From a virus, in IMG/VR virus record IMGVR_UViG_3300042326_002433, positions 1 to 45,909 of that record: DNA of 45,909 nt; one strand, written 5' to 3'. The notes beneath the pieces are model-generated. The model had not been told where the DNA came from, did no database searches, and was given only the letters and a program-made list of their open reading frames with translations. Shown piece after piece: positions 33,501 to 39,847 of the stretch (positions within the stretch are counted from its first letter, which is position 1; every line of letters begins with the position of its first letter). The position numbers and the translations under genes were made by a program.

Positions 33501-33521
33501 GAGGGAGGTATTATTTCATGA
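30510..33521 (+). CDS. Large tail tip/hub protein, 1003 aa
   Basis: This is the second largest tail gene. The N-terminal 120 residues are acidic and Gly-rich (EDFDAGDDFGADDHD), followed by FATFSIPGSDFKFAGIVTSY, which resembles a tail hub ring strand. The middle contains TVEDAINQAARDCGMDWFVD near residue 205 (as in gpD/gp27-like hub proteins that form the central tip), the basic strand WNIIKIKGIKRRNQYNF, and later C-terminal beta domains rich in Asn/Ser/Tyr. Hub function is inferred from the pattern and from its position. It starts at ATG with a GGAGG ribosome site, one base overlapping the previous gene. Confidence 0.5.
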   Translation: MSGSQVQPIKFLNCSVVSFNCSIGFNSSPSTLSATLAEDFDAGDDFGADDHDINDELGSTQGGQPFLNGNPGSFATFSIPGSDFKFAGIVTSYRRSKSIAGNLINIELSDPRILLNQIPLINDTNLDINNTGFNTISWNIFCAPSVFNNPIDLDWSVEGVRFDKLAVALQTKLFSFYNTNYKIAFDSSFYSNLAGGYRLKQQSSTVEDAINQAARDCGMDWFVDIDPGPGWNIIKIKGIKRRNQYNFEDSNGLRSFIEDRANRVSSWEIGRELREEPTVSVVVGDRVRTLWNTSPNGNFPRLCELGNGMVIDRPLVILDYIFDQYVGNIAANIPTLNVKVSSTNTVTSITNSTDEFGNNRVPYPRRDKAQSSVVRRGYIATENVLRAALHSKASWATTVWYEYRNPANGSLYQVPYNTYNSFDIGYGFGAPSSNSTSLFSMDPANIGVTGPDFDFEQGQPSLTSVVTSNTNPLRESLKDAVYEATRQMAEDYYGKKFICRLPSSTICDDIGTSYFHNEKKIPIEYEITDAAPDIAFYNTSASIGLPNSLIYSDSSSFKNQNGLLKAFAFINPFSIFNQFSSYQIAQIDKSELIRAANSVADINTSSFNSETLFYSGVSVEPYRFDPRFALVTLNSHINCGLSTYRHVTPLTRFPNGKIKTFSVSYRQAYTSTTDKSGEFLELMSKIFNNLTLLTYDNANLKDPVNSKQLNLSFVNDCISVDYYFSLQTSAISLQEHVGLSEFRLINLDPSEGVSHGGFFIPLQWNYIKYGPWVNGNAYSRPVNLIEDSKLNPWNYGNYDRMNEAGSIIAERANTSTHTIAYANITVEGYPEFNLGGQIITSENDEMCNISDISMSFDTEGIKTTYKFKSFFGPTGFTKRSEISAVSTSSTNSFSNRQENIKVSRIYDDILAKIYEKTGSSNFGNRASRGIFTADSLVSSSSPVNANPSISNVNSLDAKRASESSSNYPNLAMAHFSSIFTPYSTYPTKAKNGQAPTIEGGIIS

Positions 33522-34888
33522 AAATATTTGGTGACACACATGCCTTAAATCCATTTGAGGCTAGAAATGCAGGAGACAATGCTTCGAGAGATCCTGGCGT
33601 TGCAATGGGTAATGTGCCTGGAGTTTACGATTCATATGCAGCTCGTGGCATGGCAATGAAGATGCCGTTGATTGTAGCTGGTTGGGGATATGACTTATTT
33701 GGCAGACCAGTACCAAATAAAGGAATATCTCTAAAAAAGATGAATGGTCATGACACTGCATTTACAGCGGCAAAAGATTATGGTTTTTTAGGATTTGAAA
33801 ATTCTTTCATTGATGATGTTAGAGGAAGTCCAACGCCTTTTGGAGGAGAAGCTCCAGTTGAGTCTTTCGTTGCTGGAGCATTGGATGTTAGATATAATCA
33901 AAGACACGGCATTTGGGATACTGATCACTATTTTTTTGCTGAAATAACTGGAGTTATAAGAGCCACTGGAACAGGAGTTGATACTAAGAATTATGTTAAT
34001 AGATATTTATGGAGAGAGGTAGATATAAAAGGTCCAGAGTCAGCAAAAGATCCTTTCTCAAGAGATGGTATACAATTCCCAGCAAAAAGCTGGGAAAATG
34101 GTACAATTTTTCCAAACAATTGGGCTTTGAATTTAGCGGAACTATCCAACAATTCAAATGACGCCGTTTATTCTATAGCTCCAAGCGGATCTATAGTAAA
34201 AATTAAAGCATATCTCATTGATAATAATCCTTCAAGTAGAAATGAAAGCGCTCATAAATATAAGCCTTTTTATGTATTTAATTACACCTCAGATGAGACA
34301 GTATTTTTGCGTATAGATTGGAATTCAAGCTTAGGTTATCCGGCACCTCTTGCGGCGGCCGATGCGACTTGGACAAGCATAGGAATGTGCAATAGATTTT
34401 TGTATAGGGCTGAAATCCAGAGGTTTTCTAGTTCACACACTGAAGGTACTGGATCTAGCCCATGGGGAGGTTTTACGCCAGACAATACATTGCCTCCAGC
34501 TTTAAGATACGTTCAAGCAGTAAATATATCAGAATTTAATAACCCGATAGGAGCATTAGGTGTTGTCGCTCCTGGAGTTATAACTGTATCACATGGACCA
34601 TTAACTAGCTCTACGCCCAATCTTAATTGGACTGGAGTGTCTATACCAGTGGGGTCAAGATCTACCTACCCATCAGGCTTTTCCATAAGGCCAATTTGGC
34701 ACAATACTATTGTGGAAGGAAAGAGGCTTAAAGGTCTAGGAAACAGTCTTAATACTTATGGTCCCGTTTATTATTTTTCGATGGCAAATGCTCATGATGG
34801 AGGATGTCTAACTGGAGTATGGCCTTTTAAAAATTTAACTGCAGAAACTGGCGCAGGAGAACATTCGTCCACCAAGAGAACAAACTAA
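33518..34888 (+). CDS. Tail-associated protein, 456 aa
   Basis: No known family was recognised. The N-terminus (DTHALNPFEARNAGDNASRD) contains NPFEARN, then VAGWGYDLFGRPVPNKGISL, which has the look of a phage tail-tip or fibre adaptor that includes a description of position in the virion. The centre and C-terminus are Gly/Ser/Thr/Trp-rich beta (GTIFPNNWALNLAELSNNSN). The protein is more hydrophilic than the fibres nearby. It is likely a tail tip appendage. The start is ATG with GAGGT as ribosome site, and four bases overlap the hub gene. Confidence 0.4.
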   Translation: MKIFGDTHALNPFEARNAGDNASRDPGVAMGNVPGVYDSYAARGMAMKMPLIVAGWGYDLFGRPVPNKGISLKKMNGHDTAFTAAKDYGFLGFENSFIDDVRGSPTPFGGEAPVESFVAGALDVRYNQRHGIWDTDHYFFAEITGVIRATGTGVDTKNYVNRYLWREVDIKGPESAKDPFSRDGIQFPAKSWENGTIFPNNWALNLAELSNNSNDAVYSIAPSGSIVKIKAYLIDNNPSSRNESAHKYKPFYVFNYTSDETVFLRIDWNSSLGYPAPLAAADATWTSIGMCNRFLYRAEIQRFSSSHTEGTGSSPWGGFTPDNTLPPALRYVQAVNISEFNNPIGALGVVAPGVITVSHGPLTSSTPNLNWTGVSIPVGSRSTYPSGFSIRPIWHNTIVEGKRLKGLGNSLNTYGPVYYFSMANAHDGGCLTGVWPFKNLTAETGAGEHSSTKRTN

Positions 34889-34889
34889 A

Positions 34890-34895
34890 GTGTAT
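34890..34895 (+). promoter_or_regulatory. GTGTAT box before tandem tail genes (leaderless class)
   Basis: GTGTAT begins one base after the previous stop codon and ends 8 bases before ATG 34904. No ribosome site lies in the 8-base gap (AGTTTTAT). Confidence 0.6.
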
Positions 34896-34903
34896 AGTTT
34901 TAT

Positions 34904-35548
34904 ATGGCAACAGTAACATTTTATTCTAATGAAGGTTTAGGGGCTATAAATAGCGGATCACAGTCATTTGCTGGTTCTGGAATAGGTTTTTTTGGAAATG
35001 CAGGAGCTTTTTCTAGCGTAAGAATAAATGAATACCAAGATAGAACTTTTTTAACTAACGCGAATGGTACAACTGTCGGCGCTGAAATGGATAACGTAAA
35101 ATATTCTAATCCAACAGGAGCTATCATTTCTAGAGGCGGAGTAAATGACGCTACTCTATGGATTAAGTATATTCCAAATTATAAATCAACTTTAAATATA
35201 AAATTTGCAGATACAAGTTCAGTAAGGACGCAAAACGCAAAAGTTCAAGTATATGATAGGTCCAATATTAATAACGGGCCAGTTGGAGTAATTTGCCAAG
35301 CTTGCGAAGTAGTACATCCAGAAACAAGCCAATCCGTAGAAGGTTCAGGTTCTTCTTCATGGGTTCCATGTAGCGGAAGTGCTCCGTACCTATCGCTTAT
35401 AGATAGTCCTGGTCTTAGCGGTATAAGACCTAGCGGATCAAATACATATTCAACCGTTCACGACTGGTATATTTGTTTGTCAGCTACTCCTACAGGGATA
35501 GGATCTCATACGTCTTTTGGTTTGTATTTTTCTGTTGAATATTTATAA
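34904..35548 (+). CDS. Tail adhesin-like protein A, 214 aa (paralogue of next gene)
   Basis: This is a beta-rich Gly/Ser/Asn protein. Compared with the next gene it shares GIGFFG...RINEYQDRTFL against DIGFGS...RVGTQQDRTYL, then IPNYKSTLNIKFAD against IPNWCAVLNINFGD, and the C-terminal GLSGIRPSGSN..HDWYICLSATP against GPSGINGNISSSGSP..HDWHIAISVEP, both ending VEYL or IEYI. This points to gene duplication. A role as receptor-binding or tail fibre component is inferred from position and composition. Gene A has its own leaderless promoter. Confidence 0.6.
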   Translation: MATVTFYSNEGLGAINSGSQSFAGSGIGFFGNAGAFSSVRINEYQDRTFLTNANGTTVGAEMDNVKYSNPTGAIISRGGVNDATLWIKYIPNYKSTLNIKFADTSSVRTQNAKVQVYDRSNINNGPVGVICQACEVVHPETSQSVEGSGSSSWVPCSGSAPYLSLIDSPGLSGIRPSGSNTYSTVHDWYICLSATPTGIGSHTSFGLYFSVEYL

Positions 35549-36213
35549 TGGCTTTATCGCTTATTTACAGATACATAGGATTTAATGGATCTTCAATAAC
35601 TTATAATAATTTTGATGGTTATGATATAGGTTTTGGTTCTACGGGAAATAATAATTTAATTAGAGTTGGAACGCAGCAGGACAGGACTTATTTAATTGAT
35701 GTTTTCTCCTCCAAATTTTACCGCAATATAAATAACATCCAAAAGAGTGATTCTTCAAAAGCCATCATTTATAATGACACAGCAAAAGATGTCGAATCTC
35801 CTCTGACTGAAATACCAAATTGGTGCGCAGTTTTAAACATTAATTTCGGAGATCCTAGCGGAGTTACTAATTACAATGTAACTTCTGCAAAACTAACAGC
35901 CTCTGGAGTTGGCAATAAAATACAAACCGTGTCTTCAGACTCTGTAAATATATATGTTGCAGAAATATGCAATACTGGAATTAATTTTAATGGCGCAGGA
36001 AGTGGAAGTGCTAATTGGGCCACGCTATCTAATAAGATGAATGCTTTCTTAGAACTTTCCAAAAATCCAGGACCAAGTGGGATTAATGGAAATATATCGT
36101 CCTCAGGAAGTCCGCAAAAAATTCATGACTGGCATATTGCTATATCTGTAGAACCTAAATATCCATCAAATGCTCCATATATGAGCATTTCGTGTATTAT
36201 AGAATACATATGA
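35548..36213 (+). CDS. Tail adhesin-like protein B, 221 aa (paralogue)
   Basis: This is the second copy of the tandem pair, beginning at the A of the previous stop (TAATG). The order of conserved blocks is the same as in protein A: QDRTYL near residue 45, the IPNW strand near 90, GSGSANW near 151, and SGINGN...HDWHIAIS near the C-terminus. Divergence is high at the DNA level. The last codons (SCIIEYI) contain the GTGTAT box for the following gene. A host-range role is inferred. Confidence 0.6.
   Translation: MALSLIYRYIGFNGSSITYNNFDGYDIGFGSTGNNNLIRVGTQQDRTYLIDVFSSKFYRNINNIQKSDSSKAIIYNDTAKDVESPLTEIPNWCAVLNINFGDPSGVTNYNVTSAKLTASGVGNKIQTVSSDSVNIYVAEICNTGINFNGAGSGSANWATLSNKMNAFLELSKNPGPSGINGNISSSGSPQKIHDWHIAISVEPKYPSNAPYMSISCIIEYI
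36192..36197 (+). promoter_or_regulatory. GTGTAT box inside the end of adhesin B (leadered class)
   Basis: GTGTAT in the last codons of adhesin B ends 23 bases before ATG 36221. GAGG, spaced five bases from the ATG, is the ribosome site. This is a promoter candidate embedded in coding sequence. Confidence 0.45.
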
Positions 36214-36220
36214 GGCTTTT

Positions 36221-36433
36221 ATGGGCGAAGAAAATGGTTGGCTTGAATACAAAAAACTAATTTTAGCGGAGCTTACAAGAAGCAATGAAAGACTTTCTAA
36301 GATTGAAAATGAGCTATCTTCCATAAAAGAAGAAATAGCAATTTTAAAAACAAAAATGTATTTTGGTTCAGCTATAGTCGCCGTGATTATTTCTATAGGA
36401 GTCACGTTTATAAGCAACGTAATAAAGGGTTAA
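36221..36433 (+). CDS. XhlA-like small membrane protein, 70 aa
   Basis: An N-terminal amphipathic helix (TRSNERLSKIENELSSIKEE) of about 45 residues forms a coiled coil and is followed by one TM helix (AIVAVIISIGVTFISNVI). This organisation, with a short basic C-terminus, matches hemolysin XhlA-type proteins, which occur in phage lysis modules as holin accessory proteins. It has a good GAGG ribosome site. It could instead anchor a tail component to the membrane during ejection. It lies between tail genes and the last structural gene. Confidence 0.55.
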   Translation: MGEENGWLEYKKLILAELTRSNERLSKIENELSSIKEEIAILKTKMYFGSAIVAVIISIGVTFISNVIKG

Positions 36434-36449
36434 GAAGCTATAATTATTA

Positions 36450-36455
36450 GTGTAT
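36450..36455 (+). promoter_or_regulatory. GTGTAT box before the last plus-strand gene (leadered class)
   Basis: GTGTAT in the 42-base gap ends 20 bases before ATG 36476 and is followed by AAAGGT as ribosome site. Confidence 0.6.
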
Positions 36456-36475
36456 CATATAAAGGTTTTAAAAAA

Positions 36476-36946
36476 ATGAATAATTTAATAGAAAAATTAA
36501 AAGCTCAGATAATGGAATCTTCGGTCATTATGGGAGGACCAGCCCAGATGGGCGATGTTATGCCTATGGGACAACAAATGCAAGGCGGAGAATTAGGTGA
36601 TTTAATGCAAGGAACAGCTCCATCTAGCACAATGAATGGATCAATGCCTATGCAAATGCCTACTGAAATGCCAGAAATAGAAGAAGAGTCTTCTGAAGCT
36701 GCTGAAATGATAAAATCAGATCTTAAGACTCTTATTCGAAACGCTCAGCAAATGCTAGATGCTATTAGCGGATCTATGGAAGTTGAAGAGTGGATGGTTA
36801 GCAAAGTAACTTTGGCTACTGATTATATAGTCTCAGCAAATCAGTACATGTTAAGCGACAACCAAAATGGACACAGCTCATCTATGCCGATGAGCAAGAG
36901 TCCAATGCCAGCTACTCCTAAAATAACTATGGATATGATTCAGTAA
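36476..36946 (+). CDS. Met/Gln-rich protein with a WMVSKVT helical domain, 156 aa
   Basis: Residues about 18-65 are exceptionally rich in Met, Gly, Pro and Gln (MPMGQQMQGGELGDLMQG, MNGSMPMQMPTEMPE). Residues 75-125 form a helical domain with SDLKTLIRNAQQMLDAI then EEWMVSKVTLATDYIVSANQ. The pattern LxxWhxxKhTxAxDYIxSxxxYh is one I know from proteins encoded in marine T4-like and other phages, where it appears as a small stand-alone or C-terminal domain of unknown role. The polar Ser/Met-rich tail repeats SMPMSKSPMPA. A virion-associated role is likely because of the GTGTAT promoter. Confidence 0.55.
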   Translation: MNNLIEKLKAQIMESSVIMGGPAQMGDVMPMGQQMQGGELGDLMQGTAPSSTMNGSMPMQMPTEMPEIEEESSEAAEMIKSDLKTLIRNAQQMLDAISGSMEVEEWMVSKVTLATDYIVSANQYMLSDNQNGHSSSMPMSKSPMPATPKITMDMIQ

Positions 36947-36947
36947 T

Positions 36948-37436
36948 TCACTGAAATATAGATTCAGCTATAGCCTTTTCACACAAAATACTAATTACCT
37001 TGGCTTCTGTCAAGGTAATTCTTTGTCCAGACCAAAACGCCCCAGACTCTTTTTTAGAGCTTATTTCAAGACCAAAAGACAACTCTCCACTAGTGTCAAT
37101 TTGATAAATTTTTAGTATCGTATTTCCATCTTTTGTCTGATGAAAAAGCCCTTTTCCTTTTTGAGTAGTTCCATCTGGATTTCCAAGATGATTCTTTTTA
37201 GCTGAAAAAACTAATATAATTTCTGCCAACTCCTCTAAATCTAGCTTGACTGTTTCTGAGTTTTCTTTCCAAGAAAAGGAAGGGTTTCCTCCGCTATCTT
37301 TTTCTTGATTCTGTTTTGCGATAGTTAAAAAGAAGTTTTTAGTATTTTGATTATATTCCCAAGAAGTAGCCGAACCTTTAGAGTGATCCTTATGACCTGG
37401 TTTATATATCTTATAAGAAGGGTTATACTTTTTCAT
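36948..37436 (-). CDS. Possible ssDNA-binding protein, 162 aa
   Basis: The first 25 residues are Lys/His-rich (KIYKPGHKDHSKGSATSWEY). The body alternates strands and helices: NFFLTIAKQNQ, then LDLEELAEIILVFSAKKNHL, GLFHQTKDGNTILKIYQID, LSFGLEISSK, RITLTEAKVISILCEKAI. Four-strand plus terminal helix units of this type recall the whirly/PC4-like ssDNA-binding fold, so binding of single-stranded DNA or RNA is a reasonable guess but unproven. It is last in the minus-strand operon and overlaps the preceding gene (ATGA). Its last codons contain a 10-base inverted repeat. Confidence 0.4.
   Translation of the reverse strand: MKKYNPSYKIYKPGHKDHSKGSATSWEYNQNTKNFFLTIAKQNQEKDSGGNPSFSWKENSETVKLDLEELAEIILVFSAKKNHLGNPDGTTQKGKGLFHQTKDGNTILKIYQIDTSGELSFGLEISSKKESGAFWSGQRITLTEAKVISILCEKAIAESIFQ
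36993..37020. other. 10-base perfect inverted repeat near the convergent junction
   Basis: AATTACCTTG, an 8-base loop and CAAGGTAATT form a perfect hairpin. It lies in the coding end of the minus-strand gene, about 50 bases past the end of the plus-strand structural genes. No strong T-run follows on either strand, so it is not a standard terminator, but it is located where opposing transcripts meet. Confidence 0.5.
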
Positions 37437-38239
37437 AGTATTATCTCATTTGATTTAATTGAAGATGGCACACTTTCTCCTCCATTAGATTCACCTCTAG
37501 AAAAAGCGTTTAATTTAGCTAAGACTAAATGTGATTCAGAATATGAAAGCATTGAAGTATCATCTTTATTAATGCCCATATAATTAATTAATTTACTTGG
37601 ATTAAGGCCTAACTTGTTAGACATTGTACTGATTGCTATTCTCGCACTGTCAGAAATTGGTCTATTTGACTCTTGGTTTTGCATTTGAAGTTCATCAGCA
37701 TTCAATCCTTCTTGTATTTCTTCTGCTGAATAAATTCTAACTAGACCTAGGCCCTTTCTGAGAGCTCTAGCCTCAGCTTTCGTGGCCGCTGTACCAACGC
37801 TAGATTTGCAGTAAGGCCAAGGAGTGTTATCTTGATTGACGTCAAAAACGTCTGAAATCTTTCTCTCTAAAGATTGACCGTGCTTGATATAAATTATTGT
37901 GCAAAGTACGGACGCGGTTGGATCTAAAGTGGTAGGAGCCTTTAATACGCCCATCTCAGAAGTCACTATATCGCCCACCAAAAGCTTAAAAACTCTTCTA
38001 AGCCCATCACAAGTAGGCATGTTTTGCTTAAGCTCATCTTCGGTAAAGAAAGTCATTACGTAATCAGACCAGTCTTTATCTGTTTCTGTTTTTGTAATAC
38101 CTTTATCTTCAAGAACTTCTTGATTACTAGAATTATTCAACATCTTTTCTAGCTCCTTAACTTTAAGTTTACCTAAATCTTCCGCGTTAAGGTCAGCATT
38201 TTTTAGTAAAAGTTGATTTACAATTTCTAATTTTTTCAT
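37433..38239 (-). CDS. Possible single-strand annealing/recombination protein, 268 aa
   Basis: N-terminal 45 residues look helical (LKVKELEKMLNN). A central domain carries GVLKAPTTLDPTASVLCTII, then RKISDVFDVNQDNTPWPY and GTAATKAEARALRKGLGLVR. The motif T[KR]AEARALRKxLGL followed by a SAEEI sequence appears in phage and bacterial proteins that I associate with Rad52/ERF-like recombination or DNA-binding functions, but I cannot name the family. The C-terminal region adds a helical segment with LNPSKLINYMGINKD. It is encoded with SSB and polymerase subunits and precedes the possible ssDNA-binding gene. The assignment is tentative. Confidence 0.4.
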   Translation of the reverse strand: MKKLEIVNQLLLKNADLNAEDLGKLKVKELEKMLNNSSNQEVLEDKGITKTETDKDWSDYVMTFFTEDELKQNMPTCDGLRRVFKLLVGDIVTSEMGVLKAPTTLDPTASVLCTIIYIKHGQSLERKISDVFDVNQDNTPWPYCKSSVGTAATKAEARALRKGLGLVRIYSAEEIQEGLNADELQMQNQESNRPISDSARIAISTMSNKLGLNPSKLINYMGINKDDTSMLSYSESHLVLAKLNAFSRGESNGGESVPSSIKSNEIIL

Positions 38240-38240
38240 A

Positions 38241-38759
38241 TTAAATCCAATACTTTTCTAAGCTTTGAAGACTAAAATCACAAACTTCCATTTTATCTCT
38301 ATTTAGGTTAGGATATACGCTTTCAAAAACAGTTTTGACAATATCACTAGTAAATATTACATGATCAAAAAAATCAACAAGCTTTTCTATACTAGGCTCT
38401 AGCGTTCTTATTTCTGAAATATCGGATATATACCATATCTTCTTATTAAATATTGAACCACACTCAAAAGCATTTATTGCTCCACGTATAGTTAAACATA
38501 AAACTGAACCATTGTATTGCTCTATCATATGGTTATAAAAAACACCAAAAGGAGCAGCTACGATCGGTTTATTTAAATCGGCAGAAAATACGCATATGTC
38601 ATAATCATATGAATTTTTAGCATATACGCTGTGAGCCAATTGATAATACTCCTGAGACCTTAAATTATCCAAAAGTATAGCAATTGAAGCAGTTGTTGGA
38701 AACCTTGAACCGATTAAAAATGTTTCTGAAATAGGATTAGCGTTTAATAAGCCATTCAT
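38241..38759 (-). CDS. Glycosyltransferase-like or sugar-pathway protein, 172 aa
   Basis: This is an uncharacterised small protein in the middle of a glycosyltransferase block. Alternating beta/alpha patterns are visible (TTASIAILLDNLRSQEYYQL, SYDYDICVFSADLNKPIV, SVLCLTIRGAINAF, VDFFDHVIFTSDIVK), consistent with a Rossmann-like half of a GT-B enzyme, as in the N-terminal part before the donor-binding half. The catalytic half is not present. It may be a partial transferase or an accessory. It starts inside the previous gene (23-base overlap). Confidence 0.4.
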   Translation of the reverse strand: MNGLLNANPISETFLIGSRFPTTASIAILLDNLRSQEYYQLAHSVYAKNSYDYDICVFSADLNKPIVAAPFGVFYNHMIEQYNGSVLCLTIRGAINAFECGSIFNKKIWYISDISEIRTLEPSIEKLVDFFDHVIFTSDIVKTVFESVYPNLNRDKMEVCDFSLQSLEKYWI

Positions 38760-39447
38760 TTTTTAAAATTCTTTCTCTTATCTTAGCCCATTCAGGATTA
38801 ATTTTATCATGATTAGTTACGTTAGTTTTACTTTGCGGGTGTGAATTATAGATAAAAAGAACTTCAGGTAGTCTGAACGCAAAAAAGCCAGACATAACAA
38901 TTCTACACCACAAATCGTAATCTTCTACGTAACGGAAAGATTCGTCAAAGCCTCCGACTTTTTCTAGCGCTTCTTTTTTGACTACAGAATTAGTTGAGAT
39001 TATACATTGATTGTACAGCTTTTCTATATTAAAATTTTCTTTTAGTCTTATAACGCTGTGATCTGGATACTTTTCAACGTAGTCTGAGTATACAATGCCC
39101 ACATTATAGTACTTATCTAAAACATCTATGGACATATTTAGTTTATTGGGAGTATATGTATCATCCGCGTCTAAAAACGCTATATACTCACCACTAGCTT
39201 TAGACACGCCAAGATTTCTTGCCGAAGCAGTGCCTCCATTTTTCTTTTTAAAATACTTTATATCTGCATCTACAGAATCTAGAATTGTTTTCATTACAGA
39301 ATCTGTATTGTCACTGCTTCCATCGTCTACGACTATTATTTCATAAGAATTTTTATCGTAATTTTGATTAACAGCACTCTTTATTGCGTTTGAAATAAAA
39401 AATTGATTATTGTAAGTAGGAATTACTACTGAGCATTTTTTATTCAT
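38737..39447 (-). CDS. Family 2 glycosyltransferase, 236 aa
   Basis: This is a GT-A fold enzyme. The N-terminus CSVVIPTYNNQFFISNAIKS is followed by EIIVVDDGSSDNT, GGTASARNLGVSKASGEY and FLDADDTYTPNKL, which supplies the metal-binding DxD (LDADD, near residue 94). VEDYDLWCRI near 170 is the acidic catalytic-site motif of the family. The reaction is transfer of a sugar from a nucleotide donor. The sugar and acceptor are unknown. The start ATG forms the eight-base ATGAATAA overlap with the upstream gene. Confidence 0.9.
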   Translation of the reverse strand: MNKKCSVVIPTYNNQFFISNAIKSAVNQNYDKNSYEIIVVDDGSSDNTDSVMKTILDSVDADIKYFKKKNGGTASARNLGVSKASGEYIAFLDADDTYTPNKLNMSIDVLDKYYNVGIVYSDYVEKYPDHSVIRLKENFNIEKLYNQCIISTNSVVKKEALEKVGGFDESFRYVEDYDLWCRIVMSGFFAFRLPEVLFIYNSHPQSKTNVTNHDKINPEWAKIRERILKNEWLIKR

Positions 39448-39847
39448 TTGAGCAGTCTACCCTTAGTATAGTTGTATTTTCCTCAAACCAAAACTTTTTA
39501 ATATTTAGTTTGCCGTTTCTGATAAAGTTTATAGAAGCAGCTGTATTGAATGGCGTTTCTATATTTTTACAAACTAAATGAGCCACACCTACATCAAGTC
39601 TAAAATATGCAGCATCAACAAACATTTGGTATATATTTATAAAAGATAAATCTATCTCTGTGGTATTTGATGATATTTTTCTAATTTTAGAAAGTAAGGA
39701 CTCTGCATCCTTAAGGGATTCAAAAGTTCCAGGAAAAATTCTAATAGAGTCTATCTGCTTATCATCAGGAAGCTTTAAGAAGTCCTCTATAGTTATTTTT
39801 TTAAAATCTAAATAATTATCTATTTTATTTGATATGAAATATTTCAT
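39440..39847 (-). CDS. Uncharacterised protein in the glycosyltransferase block, 135 aa
   Basis: I do not recognise this protein. It opens MKYFISNKIDNYLDFKKITI and shows alternating strands and helices, including ITIEDFLKLPDDKQIDSIRI, TEIDLSFINIYQMFVDAAYF, and a C-terminal KKFWFEENTTILRVDC. A part resembles a truncated methyltransferase or a sugar-modifying Rossmann half. The frame is open from a TTG at 39859, but the ATG at 39847 is preferred because GGA precedes it. It overlaps both neighbours and must be co-translated with the transferases. Confidence 0.45.
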   Translation of the reverse strand: MKYFISNKIDNYLDFKKITIEDFLKLPDDKQIDSIRIFPGTFESLKDAESLLSKIRKISSNTTEIDLSFINIYQMFVDAAYFRLDVGVAHLVCKNIETPFNTAASINFIRNGKLNIKKFWFEENTTILRVDCSNE

